NCBI GenBank assembly: GCA_022316685.1
Contig: JAKJHU010000082.1
Span: 3,286,001-3,350,000 of the forward strand
Source of the DNA: Progne subis subis
Taxonomy: Eukaryota > Chordata > Aves > Passeriformes > Hirundinidae
Reading direction: 5' to 3'
Length of the DNA stretch: 64,000 bases
Below, piece by piece: positions 1 through 11,865 of the stretch. The first letter of the stretch is position 1; each line of letters starts with the position of its first letter. The notes beneath the pieces were generated by a model. The model ran no database searches. It worked only from the letters and a program-made list of their open reading frames with translations, and had not been told where the DNA came from. The position numbers and the translations under genes were made by a program.

Positions 1-273
1 TTCATATTAATTGTCTATGATATGCAATTCAAATATTCCTACAGGAAATTGCTAATCTTGGAGTGATATTAATATAAGCGTGACTTAAGACACCAAGTAA
101 GACTGCACATGGATCAAACAGACATTCAAGACATGTGCTTGGGCACGAGCATGGGCAGAAACATTTGACATTTGTTTGTATTTTTTTAAAATCTGGGCGG
201 AGCATATTCCCTGACATAACCTCTACTCTCCTGACAAGGGGTGATACTTCTTTCCCTGCATTCTTTCTCTCAC

Positions 274-351
274 CTGAACGCAAGACATGCTGTGGATTTC
301 TGCAAAGTACCAAAGCAGACAGCTCCTGATCTCAATATTTTCGTTATGACA
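274..351 (-). CDS. Possible internal exon, unrecognised (weak)
   Basis: On the minus strand a pyrimidine-rich tract ending TTTTGCAG precedes 78 bases that end in CAG followed by the donor GTGAGAG. The interval is a multiple of three and is open in two frames; the phase-0 frame begins CHNENIEIRS. No domain or family is recognised. Splice-like borders around a short open frame arise by chance many times in 64 kb, and no neighbouring exon has been shown to join it. The phase is compatible with candidate exon 5003-5075 lying upstream on the same strand, but that is the only support. It may well be fortuitous. Confidence 0.17.
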
Positions 352-416
352 CTGCAAAACAGAAAGAAATATTCCAACAAAGTTTAGTGTATGAGGAAGT
401 AAATCTCATTCTTTTT

Positions 417-438
417 ATATATATATATACACACACAT
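417..438. repeat. TA/CA microsatellite
   Basis: A run of TA dinucleotides passes into CA dinucleotides directly before the 3' terminus of the CR1 element. A+T-rich sequence beside a LINE end is common at insertion sites. Confidence 0.8.
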
Positions 439-440
439 AA

Positions 441-1312
441 AGAATTACAGAATACTTTAGCTTGGAGAAGACCTTTAAGCTCATCAAGTCAAATCGTTCC
501 CTTAGCACAGCCAAGCTCACCGCTAACCCATATCCCCAAGTGTCACATTTACACACCTTTTAAATCCCTCCAGGGGTGGCAACTCCACCACTGCCCTGTT
601 CCAATGCTTGAAAACCTTTTCCATCAATAAATTGTGTCTAATATCCAGTCTAAACCCTGGTGACTTGAGGCTGTTTCCTCTTGTCTTGTCACTCATTCCT
701 TGGGAGAGGAGACCAGCCCTCACCTCACAACCATCTGCTTTCAGGAAGTTGTAGAGAGAGGCACAGTCCTCCCTGAGCCTCCAGATTTCTCCAGATTAAA
801 CAACTTCCCCAAGGGCAGGCTGACAGACCTGTAGTTCCCAGATTCTCCTTCTGGCCCTCCTTGTAGATAAGGATCACAATTGCTCACCTCAGCTCAGCTG
901 GGACCTCCCCAGCAGCCAAGAGTGCTGGTAAATGATGGACAGTGAGCACTTCCAGGTCTCTCTGCACCCTTGGGAGAATCCCATCCAGCCCCTGTGACCT
1001 GTGTGTGTCTGACAAGGCAAACCCTGAGCATTCCACCTGGATTATGGTGCTTCATTCTGCTCCCTATCCCTGTCTGGCCTCTTGGGCATTTGTGTACCCA
1101 GACAGCAGCTGAAGTTACTATCAAAGCCTGAGGGAAAGAAGATTTTAAGTATCAGCCTTTTCCTCATCCTTTGCCACTGTATCTTCCTCTGCCTCCAATA
1201 AAGATGGGAGATCCTCCTTCGCCCTTCTTTTGGTGCTATTTATTTACTTTTTACTGCCTTTTGTGGTACTGGGCAGACTGAGTTCCAGCTGGATTTTGGC
1301 CCAACAATATAG
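441..1312 (-). mobile_element. CR1 LINE, 5'-truncated copy with internal deletion
   Basis: Read on the plus strand this is the reverse complement of an avian CR1 3' end. It begins AGAATTACAGAATACTTT and continues into the usual 'ttggagaagacctttaagct' region (441-490). The order that follows matches CR1: the 3' untranslated part, then the end of the reverse-transcriptase ORF read backwards (880-1010: 'ctcagctgggacctccccag', 'aatgatggacagtgagc', 'cccatccagcccc'). The last clear homology is near 1312. Near 800 the sequence jumps from the 3' untranslated part straight to RT-coding sequence, so several hundred bases of a full CR1 are missing. Frames are broken by stops and indels, and no functional protein remains. 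CR1 is a non-LTR retrotransposon whose copies are typically 5' truncated. The family call rests on memory of the CR1 consensus. Confidence 0.9.
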
Positions 1313-4104
1313 CACACACAGAGGTGTGTGTGAATGACACTAGGGGCAGAATGAACCCACGTTCTCCCCGTTCCGTTCTTCCAAGTCTGGAACTCTTGGT
1401 GGCTACAGATGAAGAAACTTAACAGAAGTAAGCAGAAGAGACAGTGCCAGACAGAATGCTGTGGGCAGCCATGCCACGTGTTGGTGTCACCTGGAGGGTC
1501 ACCCTAAATCCACACACTGCAAAAGACATTGGAGGCAGACTAAGGAAAAAGGGTGGAATTACACCTGAAAATCTGTTTGAATCAGGCCTATCTGAGCAGA
1601 TACTGCTTTAGTGTTTTACCAAATATACCTCAAACCCCGTGTAATTAAGAAACTGAATAATATACTTGTAAGAATCTAACTTCAGGAAAAAAACTCCAAC
1701 TTACACCAGATTAACAGATCAAAATCTGACCTTTTATAACTGACACAGTCAGCAACTTGTTTAGTGTCTTGCCTGACCCACAGGATTTCTGACAGCACAC
1801 AGCCTTTCCTCTTCTGTTGTGCTTTCCAGCTGAAAGATCACACAAAAGTCCCTCAGCTGAACTTTACCCAGAGCTGGTCAGGTGCTTACCAAGCTCCCTC
1901 TGCTTACTGAATGAAAATGCCATCAAACTCTGTTTTTCCAGCTGGGTTGGAAAGTTGTTGTCAAGCGCTACAATGCTGAAAACTGAAGCAGCTGTAACCT
2001 GTTTAAAGTGGGAAGAAATAAAACAGAGCTGTCATTTTCAGGGTCTCAGTTCCACACCCTAACTTTAGTTCAGGAGTTTACATTTTTTTAAGAGAAACAT
2101 CTTGGACTGTCCTGAATTTCATCTCATGTCTGGATGGGGTTCACTATTCAAAGGGCAAATTATCAATTCCTGATATCCAGGAAGAGAACTGTGCCTGGAG
2201 AACTTTTAATCTCTATCTCTGCAACAAAAAGGCACAGTTAGAAATATCCTGACAGAAAAAATATTACATAGCAATCCCCATGTATGATCTAAAGGCCCTG
2301 ATTTCTTGGTGTCTCCAGCTACATATTAGAGAAGCTAAATTTATCACTGAAAGCCATAACCTTTAGCTAAAGACAATCTAAGGATCAAAAGAGCAAAGCA
2401 AAGGGCTGATAAATTCAATACCATCTCCCGTGTAATATCAGACAGGAATTTTGCCCGGCACCACCTGCCTCCAGCGAGCTGCCCAAAAATGAGGCAGATA
2501 TTACACCCACAGGATTAACTCTTAAAAAGATGCTTTGTTTCAATTTGTCCACCTTCAGAACAGTTCTGTGCTGTTTAGGAAAGGCAGCACATCTTGAATA
2601 CAGCCATTGCATTTCCTCAGGTAACGTCACACCCCCGCTCAGATGCATGCAGAGCACAAGCTGGGGTCTGTGTCCACAGGGCACGAAAGCTCCCCCTCAT
2701 TCCATGAAATGTTAAAACAGATGACAGCACCAATCAATTTGAAACAACTGCTCAAGAATTAGTATCCAGCTACCATGTTTAGTCCCCAAAACTTGTCTCT
2801 CTTTGATGGCTGCTCCTTTATTCAAGGGTCAAAGGCCCTAGTTTAACTCAAGCTAGAACAGAATAAAATCTGTCTACAAAAAACATAATTCACTCTCCTA
2901 TTTCAGAATGCTGAATTTTTTTTTATTTTTTTTTTTTTAAACATCAATGATTTAAATCCTCTAATTTATTGTGACATACAAATGCCAGGATACTCAGCCT
3001 TGGATTCCTGTGCTCTGCAGACCACACCAACACTGGCCAGAGTATCAAAAAATGTAGGCAAACACCAAGGTGCAGAGGAATCAGCGAAGAAGAGAAACTA
3101 GCAGCCAGTCTGAACATTTGCCAAAGCAGCTGTCAACAAAATTTTTCAGCCATCGAGGCAAAGCGCTTCATGGTTGGATGTTCGGAACGTGGCTAAACCA
3201 AGTTACATTTGAATGAGTTACATCTGAATGTTAGGAAAAACATATTGCAGAGAATTTGCAGGGAATACTTTTGTCAAGTTAATTGCCTTGCCACAGGTTG
3301 CAGTGGTGACTCTGTGCCTTGAGTACTGCTCACACTTGTGCTGGGGAAGCTGAGATGAGGCTTTACTAATTTATGCACTGAGTGGAGTCTTTGCAAGATT
3401 CTGCCATTCAGAATATTTGTTCTTGACATGTGTGGATAAAGATACTTGTCAAAGCCTGATTTTGTTCTTTAAGCAGTAAAACACTGGCTGCCTTGTATCA
3501 TGTACAATAAAAATATGCATTTAATACTGTGAAGCATGAGAGAATTTCCTGCAGTTATGCCTCATCTTATTAGACAGAGCAGAAATGCCTAAACAGTCCT
3601 CTGCTTGCTGCTTCAGTGTATCCCATAAGTGAATTCCCCTTCTCCCACTTCACATTCACTGCTCATTTTCTTTCAAAGCTGATCACACTAATGGTTTCAC
3701 CCTTGTCTATTTGTGTGGACTTGAAATTGGACAAAGAATCTCTCATAACTGCTTTCATAACATTTTATTTCTCTTATCTTGATAATATGCATTAGGAGTG
3801 TAATAAAGTGGTCTCTATCAGCACTTTCCTCTGTACTTAGATGAGATCATTTTGAGCAGCAAGGCAGAAGCAGAACTTCCAGATGAGATCATTAAAAACG
3901 GTGCTGTTGAATGCCAGGGAAATCCAATCTGAACAGGTCTCATCAGCACACAGACTACCATGAGCAAGTCTAAACTATATACATTGTCAGCTTTCCTTTT
4001 AATAGTCTGACTGTCCTTTGCTCATCCTTTCCTCCCAAATTCTCTATTTTTCAACAAGTCTTACCTTATTGCAGAGTTCGGCCCGTCTCTGACCTCAATT
4101 CACT
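1313..4104. other. Intergenic or intronic, nothing recognised
   Basis: Low-complexity T-rich sequence lies at about 2917-2938. Open frames of 60-90 codons overlap on both strands (for example around 1817-2062 and 2415-2715) and look like chance. A splice-like bordered stretch after 2557 is not convincing. No repeat family or RNA gene is recognised. Confidence 0.6.
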
Positions 4105-4487
4105 TATGAGGAAGGCTACCAGGATGATTAGAGGGATGGAACACCCTGCTTTCCTGCTATGAGGAAAGGTTGAGAAAATGGGGATTGTTCAGTCTGGGAA
4201 GCTTCATGGTGACATTATTGTGGCCCTGAGTACCTGAAAGGAGCCTACAAGAAAGATGGAGAGAGGCTCTTTACAAGATCATGTAGAGACAGGACAAGGG
4301 AGAATGGCTTCCAGCTGAAATAGAGAAGGTTATAGATTTGCTATCTCGAAGAAATTCTTGACTGTGAGGGTGGTGAGATCCTGGCACAGGCTGCCCAGAG
4401 AAGCTGTGGCTGCCCCATCTCCAGTGGCTGGGGGTGGAAGATCTTCAAGGTCCTTTTCAACCCAACCCATTCTATGACTCTATGGTA
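4105..4487 (+). mobile_element. CR1 LINE 3' end
   Basis: A sense-orientation CR1 tail. It runs from the end of the RT ORF ('aggatgattagagggatgga', 'ctatgaggaaaggttgag') through the 'ggcccgagtacctgaaagg'-like and 'gtgaggaggtggtgagatcctgg'-like segments to the diagnostic terminus CCCATTCTATGACTCTATGG at 4468-4487. The part before the terminus is shortened relative to longer CR1 copies. All coding frames are interrupted. The opposite orientation to the copy at 441-1312 shows that the two inserted independently. Confidence 0.9.
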
Positions 4488-5002
4488 ACTTCTAGTGAGT
4501 TTAGCAACCTGAAATATGTTAGGTAGAAGGTCTAGAGAATCAGCCTAACACACCATTATTAAGGTGCATGATAAATAAACAATCATTTACAGTCAGGTTT
4601 AGCCTCAGCTATATTCTGAAATATTAACTTCTGTTCAATATTTTCACTCTAAGTCTTCTGTTCAATAGCTTCTCAGGAACTCATGAAAACAAAGTAAGCA
4701 CAGTAAAAGCAAAGCACAATGCAGATAATGTGTGTTCTAAAACTTAAGTCCTGATGGTGCATGTATTAAATATACATTGAAATACAAACTTTAATACAAA
4801 CATCCATCCAATTGATGTTGTAGGGCAAGGCACTGACCCATATACATGTGAAAAGCAGCACTGCACCAACAGACATCCTGTGCCAGCACCACAGCTGTAG
4901 AATGACATTATCTTGGATGATGGGGAAAACACAGAATGCAAAAAAATTTAATACTGCCAGGTACAGCGGGGGCCAGGACAGAGATCACACATTCAGCCTT
5001 AC

Positions 5003-5075
5003 CTTTGTCACTTCCACGGTGCTTTTGACAACCCTTAAAAGAGCAGTCTTTGGTGAAAAGTGTGAGTCTTCACCT
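5003..5075 (-). CDS. Possible internal exon, unrecognised
   Basis: On the minus strand the acceptor tract CTTTTCTATCTGCAG precedes a 73-base interval that ends CAAAG before the donor GTAAGG. Only one frame is open. In that frame the first base completes a codon from the previous exon, and the exon ends on a whole codon. The peptide starts GEDSHFSPKTALLRVV, which is hydrophilic and plausible as protein, but I cannot name a family. The two other frames contain stops. No upstream exon with the required phase has been identified. The 59-base candidate at 8980-9038 cannot join it directly, because its only frame of matching phase carries a stop. It could be part of an unseen minus-strand gene or a chance match to splice signals. 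Confidence 0.25.
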
Positions 5076-6204
5076 CTGCAGATAGAAAAGCATTGACATT
5101 TTGTTACTGATGTGCTCTCCTATGAAAGGTGAAAGAATGTCATGGCAGATCTAAGTAAATTCTTCTTGTAACAATGGTTGCACAATTGTACATTTTATAA
5201 TTTAGAAAGCAGTTACAAAATTACATCTCAGCTACTCCATTTTTCTTTATAAGGGAAGAACTGCAAACCCTGTGTCTGCCCTTACTGAGTTTAACTGATA
5301 ACAGATAGTGTATACAGAAAGAATTTGTTGAGAACACTTTCAAAACCATCTAAAAATATAAATGCTGTTAAAGTACAACACTTTATCTTACTTTGTAGTG
5401 GTATGATTGTGTCAGAGCAAATAAATTCCTTTCCAATTTATTTATTTACTAGTACCTTATCAGACTTTAATTTTGTTGACACCTGCCCCTAAAAATGATA
5501 AAAGCACATCCATTCTGCCTCACCCACTGCCTTATTCTAATGCATATGAGAACAATTACTACTTGACAACTCTCTGATGAATAACTGTGCTCTTTGCTAA
5601 GCTTGTCACATTGATCACTGCCAGCAGTATAATTAATAAAGTATTGCTGTCCACATAGCTCATTAATAACTAGCCCAAACTAGAGGTGGCAAGTGTGGTA
5701 GATCCAGAGCATTTTAATCTTTCATACCCTGCCAGCTTGGAAGATTAAAGGAAATCTCCAAGACAGTCTCCACATGCCTGCTCTGGGTTCTATGACATCC
5801 CAGACAGGGTTACAAACTCGACACCTGATATTTCATTAATGCAACTCAGTTGGACATTTTGAGCTTCATTTCCAAATGCTGCACTGCCTTGTGGTCAAAA
5901 CATTATTTATTTCTTTCTCCTTCCTATTTATTTTTCTGAAAGGTAGAATTGATTAAAGTTGTCAGTTCAACCAGAATTCATTAGAAAATAATGGCCATAA
6001 ATTTAGTGCACCCTCAAATATTGTTTAATAATTCCATAACATTTAGAATGGAAAAAAATCAATCTAGGAAAGGTCCCACCTCTTTAATACACAAAAGGAT
6101 GAATTAAAACTCAGTCATGAGCAGCAAGTCTGGAGTTTCCCCACAACATTCTAGAGTTATTTTATTTTCTGCTTTTAGTTTTGTTGACAAACAAGCTTCA
6201 AGAA

Positions 6205-6232
6205 TTTTTTATTATTATTATTATTATTATTT
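6205..6232. repeat. ATT trinucleotide microsatellite
   Basis: About eight consecutive ATT units follow a short T run. Confidence 0.9.
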
Positions 6233-8979
6233 CTAGGATATATTATGATCTGTTCTTTTAGTCAAGTCCACAGACAGAAAGTTCATTTAGCATAAAAATA
6301 TTTTCAAGACCCCCAGCAAGGTACTCTGTCATCCTTGGAAATATCTTCCAAGGAGGATGTGCCTCCATTTCACATTATGAGAAAATTCCAGTTGCATCTC
6401 AAGCCTTGGTCTGTCCTCAGCTTTGCACAACTTCCAGCCTCTTGAGGCCGATCATTCTTGGCAGCCACAAGGAAAGATGGCACAGTAGAGATTCTCCACT
6501 AGGATAAAATAATCACCCCTTTATTTGCACTAGCTTTGTTAACACGGGAGAGGTAAAACATTCTAAGAAAAAAACCAAAAAAGTGATGTTCTCCCTTCGT
6601 TAAGAGATATGAAAGGCAGGAGAAATGCTTGAAAGGACCTCACTAATCCTAATCACTAGCCATCAGCCAAGAATAGTGAATTGGGATGAAAAAAAAGAAT
6701 CTAAAACTCTAGCAGAGCCCCCCATGAGGAAGGGCACTGATTCATGTGCAAGGAGCAAGGTGTCCTACACTACTAAGATTATTCACCTTCAATGGGGACT
6801 TCAATCCTTTGCATTTTATTTCCAACTTAAGAGATTTTGTAATTCCCACACCTGGCACACAACAGTTCTTTTCCACACAGGTCTAGAGAGAAACACAGAG
6901 ATCTTTATAGCTTATGTGAATTTGACCTGCATTGTCCTGCATAACAAATATTCTCTTATTGTTCTCCCATTTTTAAGTGGTCTGCCTGACATATCCTTCC
7001 CAACTTTCCCTCAAGTGTTTCCTAAGAGCACCAGGAGCATTCAGCACACCACCTCAGGCAATGACCAGATCACCACTGAAGTATTTGTTCCAGCAGATAA
7101 ACACAGTCCCACTGAAATACCTGTTCCTCTTTAGCTTGTCAAAGTACAGAAAGCCTTAGGATAAAACTTCCTAGGCAATGTGAAGTGCTGCAGTTCTGTC
7201 CCAAGGTTCTGGCTGACAGCAGCCTGCTCAGCTCTGGAGGGAGGTTTGCTATTTATCTCTTTGTGAACTCAGCCCAGCTCACAGCCCAGGAATGGAATAC
7301 ACCCACAGGCAGTTGGCTAAGAATGTTCTCAGCCTCCCCAAATCCTTCTGTTTTCAATACTTTGCTTCACAGGGCCAAGGATGGAAGCTGTGCCATCAGG
7401 CTGTCTTGCTATGGTATTTTTTTATTGTGCTTTATTTTGCCTTTCGTTTCAAGGGCATGTTTAATACCCATAGGCAAACACAATGGGATATCTTATTTGT
7501 CTATATACATTACATTATAATAAAAGTGACATAGCAGAAGCTATGTGGACTTTGGAAGCTTCTTCTCACTCTGTTTTAATAAAAAAGTTTAATAAGGGAA
7601 TCTTGACTTCTAGTAATGAAATGAAAATCTATTGAAGTGGCATAATACATTGGTAGTAGATGGAATCACAGTTTGCACTTAATTAAAAAGATGGCTTTCA
7701 TAAGATTACCCATGCAAATTAGTTGCCTCTTTCCTATGTGTTTAAGGGTTGCAGAACCAAAAGACATTTGTAGTGTAAATTGTGAACAGAAAGACGGCAG
7801 CACGCAGTTATAACACCAGTTAAAGTCATCCCTTAGGAGTGCATTGTCCTTGAACACACCACTTTCCCAGCTTAATGCACCAGTTCAGCTGCAGAGATCC
7901 ATTCAACCATGACATTCTGCATGCAGACTTTTGGGGAAAATAATATGCATGTAAAATGTCACTAGAAAGGATTATCATGAGAAACAGATTTGTAACGGCC
8001 CACTGAGGATGGATAGATGAGATCTGTCAGAAGGAATAACACAACTGACAATCCTCAAAGATGGCAGAAGCCTCTGGAAGAAGGTATAGCATTAAATTCC
8101 AGATACTTCTATCAAGTGTCCTTTTTTAGCACAGGCAATAGCAGGAAGTGGTGAGATAGCTCAATGCCCAGTGTTGGGGTTCAGAAGGAAGAGACTGTTG
8201 GGTGCAAGCCGTTTATCCATTGGCCTGGAAGTCCTGCCACCAAATGAGAAGTGGCAAAGTCCCATATCCAGTTTTATACAGCCTCTTCTCCTTAGCTGGC
8301 TAATTTTGTTTCTAAGAGAGAAGAAAGAATTTGAGTTAAACACTCAAAGTAACATTTACAACCTTTTTGAAGGAACCTTTTTTCAAATGCATTTGCTCTT
8401 TTGCTTTTGTGAAAGGGCTGTTGAAGGCAGTTGTCACAGCAGGAGAGGCTCAAAATTCTCTCTAGCAGTCACCCTTGCAAAAGTCAGGGAGAATTTTTCC
8501 AAGGAAGTCTTCAGAGTGAAAACAGGTAAAATGCAGTGATGACAAGCGAGACTGAACTAAAAAGTGGTGGTGTTCTACCTTCTGCCAACATGTGTGCTCT
8601 CTGCAAGGCCCAGCATAGATGGGTCCTATCAGTTCACAAGGGGTTGGTGCACTGTCCCACTCCAGAGTCTCTTTATATTTTTTTTAGGGACCAATTTTTG
8701 ACAGTGAAATGTGCTCACATAAACTCAAACTAACCCACTCTTGAAAGATAGAGACTCAAAAAGACTTTCTAGGCATTTTCCAGAATGCTTTGGACCAATT
8801 TTGGTTAAGTCAGGCAATGAAGGAGTGGGAGTATATGTTTTGAGTCTCTAACTCTCCACTGTGATCCGTTCCCAAATGGGAATACTCCTAAGAACAGGAT
8901 ATTTTAATAATAGAACCTTTGTCAAATATCCTCTGCCACCAGGAAAGTAACAGACCAAAGGAACGGCAGTGATTCTCAC

Positions 8980-9038
8980 CGAGACACTTGTCCTGATCAT
9001 TCGGTGGCTTGAAACTGGTGCCTGAGGCACCTCCAAGT
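8980..9038 (-). CDS. Possible internal exon, unrecognised (weak)
   Basis: On the minus strand the acceptor-like tract TTGAACTTCCTCAG is followed by 59 bases ending in CTCG and the donor GTGAGAATC. Two frames are open, reading LEVPQAPVSSHRMIRTS or LGGASGTSFKPPNDQDK. No family is recognised and neither frame connects in phase to the other minus-strand candidates. It may be coincidental. Confidence 0.17.
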
Positions 9039-9705
9039 CTGAGGAAGTTCAAAAAGCATCAAGCATTCTGGTTCAGCTATTTTCATGGCTGCTGCCACAT
9101 GCAAAGCCCTGAGAGGCAGAAGGTACCCTCTCCTTAACTGGGACTCCGGCACTGTTCACAGCAAATATTAAAATACAGAAGAAAGCCCAGCATCTTTACT
9201 GCCATGGGAACTGCTCTCCAGCAGCCAGACTAGTCACAATTTTGGTAGGGCTCAGTGATGCAGGATGTGAGGCATGACTGGCATGTCCAGAGACATCCAC
9301 TGACATGGAAGTGTCTGGGTGCAGCCGATAGGGGAGCATGTGCAAGCAAAGCATATTTTGGAAATAACACCATTTTAATCATCAGCTGAAGTAAATTAAA
9401 AGGGGTTAACCTTCAAGGATTCTTTCAAATGATTTTTGGTGAGAAAATGCCCTCACAGGCAACAGGAAGTCTTCTCTCTGGGAGAATTCCACTTGGAGAG
9501 ATCACTGGAAAGAGGTCTTCAGGAGTCTGTTCTAACTCCTACTGTGAGACACCCTGGTGATGTCCTGAACAGAGAGACATGTTAGTTCAGCACCCAGAAC
9601 ATGAAAAGGTGGGAACAAACCTCAGGGTCAGTGAGGTATTCAGTCAGGTAGCTGCTGCTCAAGATCATTGCCCCAGTGTCCTGGAAGAGGGATGCTATGG
9701 ACAAC

Positions 9706-10370
9706 TGCCTTGGGATGCAATGCAAGATGTAAATAAAAGTATATATTCTATTACCATCTGTTGAAACCAGGTGTGGCAGTGTTCTTTATCCCTTCCAGGA
9801 CCCATCCTCCCTGCAGGGGATATCTGCTGTTCAGGGGCCATCGAGGCTCACTGCATGGCTGAGACAATTACATCATCCATGGGGAGATGCTCCGCCCAGG
9901 GGAGGAGCCAAGCATTCCTACCTGGGTAAAACCTGACATTCAGAACACCAGCACAGCCTGTGTGCACTGGATTGCCAGAGGAAGATTGGACCCATCTCAC
10001 CACCACTGGACCCATCTCACCACCACTGGACCTTCAGAGGAAAACTACACCCTCCTACAGGATCATCTCTGCTCCAACAGAACCACATATGCAGCCACAA
10101 TTTTCATTGGACTGCTACCAAGACCCTGACCAACAAGGTGTCAGGTTGTATTCTGACTCTGTCAGTGTTTACTTTTTGTTTGTTTGATTTTTTTGTATTA
10201 CTACATTTTTATTTTAATTTTCCTAATAAAGAACTGTTATTCCTATTCCCATATCTTTGCCTGAGAGCCCCTTAATTTCAAAATTATAATAATTCAGAAG
10301 GAGGGAATTCTCCATTTCAAGGGAGGTTCCTGCCTTCCTTTGCAGAAACCTGTCTTTCCAAGCTAGGACA
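9706..10370 (+). mobile_element. Solo LTR of an endogenous retrovirus, copy 1
   Basis: This 665-bp element aligns end to end with 14394-15056 and 60571-61219, which are inverted relative to it. It starts near TGCCTTGGG (the other copies suggest a TG start) and ends CCAAGCTAGGACA, giving the expected TG...CA termini. A polyadenylation signal AATAAA lies at 10225-10230, about 140 bases before the 3' end, and sets the sense strand as plus. The upstream part carries a 20-bp unit duplicated in tandem (about 9988-10027) that the other copies have only once. No gag, pol or env sequence flanks it and the nearest copy is inverted, so it is a solo LTR left by recombination. Flanking 5-mers ACAAC and GTAAC agree at only three positions, so the target-site duplication is uncertain. 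I think it is a passerine ERVL-type LTR, from memory only. Confidence 0.85.
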
Positions 10371-10879
10371 GTAACATAAAGAACAGGAAATATTTCTGAA
10401 AGGGAGAGAGAAGAGTGACTTTGGCCAGGTACTCCAGTGTGTGGCTCTCAGGCTGTGATGAGCAGTATTTACTGAACCTCTGATAATGACCAGGAAATTA
10501 AGTAAACTAAACAAAGACAACACAAAAGCCCCAGTTTTCAAGCAAAAAGGGGCATGTGGCAGTTCAGATACGCAAAAAAATCCCGGCACCCATGATAAGA
10601 ACAGGAATTGCCTATTCTGTCTTTCAAATTTAGCTCAGCATCAGACAGAAGCAGTAAAATAAGTGCTCTATATTTAGTGACAATGACTCACTATAAATGG
10701 TGATAGTTTTGGTTACATATGCTGTTCACTGTTGTAAAGAGCTGCTTTTTAAAGTTGTTCCTACACAAAGATATTTCTGCAGGTTGTCTCCCTTAGCTAA
10801 AGAAAAATTATATATGATCTGCTCAATGACCTCAAGAATTTCTGTAAGGTTTTGGTCCTTGTATAGGGGGTTCAGTGGT
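10371..10879. other. Intergenic, nothing recognised
   Basis: A+T-rich sequence between two LTR-derived segments. Open frames on both strands have no recognisable product. Confidence 0.55.
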
Positions 10880-11395
10880 GCAGCAGCCCATGACTGTACT
10901 GGGAACCCTTGGGTGGATAAGGTGGGAGCAGCACTGACTGTACCAGGAACTCCAGCTGCTGGTTAAGGTGGGGGACAAGAGTGGGAATAGTCAGTCACAC
11001 CCTGAGAGTCCTGGAACGTTCCTTACCTGAACTGCGACCTGAGTGGCGCAAAAACATGTTGGAGTTCTGCAGACTCCAGTAATTACCAACCAGGGTCGTG
11101 ACCTGGGTGGAATTTCACTGTGACTAAAGCCAACCATCTTGTGAACCTATAAACACTGGTCCTACATCAGGCACTTTGAACACTCCTGGACTGCATCAGG
11201 CTGTAGCCAGCATCCACTTCTGAGAGGATGCTTTTAGAGCTCACACCCCCTCCAGTCTGCAATAACCAGAGGATCCCTGTTGAAAGCTGATAATGGAACC
11301 TAGGCTGACAGCCTTACTCCCCAAGGCTCAAGCCTTGCCTGGTGAGAGATGCCAACACCTTTGAAGCACTTCACTGAAGTCTAGGAAAATTTTCA
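10880..11395 (+). mobile_element. Probable old LTR fragment
   Basis: An imperfect 46-bp tandem pair (10880-10926 and 10926-10972) is followed by G+C-richer sequence, a TATAAA box at 11148-11153, and a stretch ('ctggactgcatcaggctgta', 'accccctccagtctgcaata') that I associate with passerine ERVL LTRs. The arrangement of upstream repeats, then TATA box, then a leader-like region fits U3 followed by R. I cannot place exact termini or a target-site duplication, and no AATAAA is evident. Orientation is inferred from the TATA box. Confidence 0.45.
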
Positions 11396-11810
11396 ACAGG
11401 TACCTTTCTACATACATGTGTATATATAAATATAGACACAACTATCTTCAAGAGTGTATGGGTAAAAATCAGACCAAAGCTTTTTTACTAATCGGCAAAA
11501 AAACCCCTAAAAATACATACTGTATACATTGTTTTGCACGACTCACCAGCTGCAAGTTGACTGCAGGCAGACCATTTCTTTGTTTGTGTCCTCAAAGTTC
11601 AAACACAAAAACTTACATAAATAAGTACCTAAAAAGATCTCTAAAAGCTCCTTTGAGAGTCTGGACAGCTACCTGAGCATGCTGTTAAGAGTGATAGGAT
11701 ATATAAGTGTCCATATAAGTGCACTAACTCTGCCTAATTCTTAGAACTCCGCAGTCAAATACAACATTGAAAGGGTAATTATACTGTTGAGTAGGATAAT
11801 TACAGTAGGA

Positions 11811-11865
11811 AAAAAAAACAAACCAAAAAACAAAACCAAAAACAACAACAAAAAAAACCACCACA
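11811..11865. repeat. A-rich low-complexity tract
   Basis: Runs of A broken by single C residues (AAC/AAAC-like units). Confidence 0.9.

Larger units (their letters stand above)
1..440. other. Non-coding left edge, no established gene
   Basis: A+T-rich DNA leading up to a CR1 element. It contains one possible minus-strand exon (274-351) and a short TA/CA microsatellite (417-438). No repeat family is recognised here apart from these. Confidence 0.6.
4488..9705. other. Intergenic or intronic, A+T-rich
   Basis: It contains an ATT microsatellite (6205-6232), two possible minus-strand exons (5003-5075, 8980-9038) and the longest open frame of the window (6625-7134, 169 codons, no recognisable domain, treated as chance). 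8160-8540 has overlapping open frames on both strands without a recognisable product. No transposable element is confidently seen. Confidence 0.55.

Noticed and set aside
2557..2620. Interval between CCACCTTCAG and GTAACGTC resembling an exon
   Set aside because: Two of three frames have stops or no support, and the peptide is not protein-like in any recognised family.
6625..7134. 169-codon open frame, the longest in the window
   Set aside because: No recognisable domain, no favourable start context or neighbouring exons, and an A+T-rich composition. In 64 kb read in six frames one frame of this size is only mildly unexpected.
8451..8525. Plus-strand interval between TCTCTCTAGCAG and GTAAAATG
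   Set aside because: Two frames are open and nothing is recognised. It illustrates how often such borders arise by chance here.
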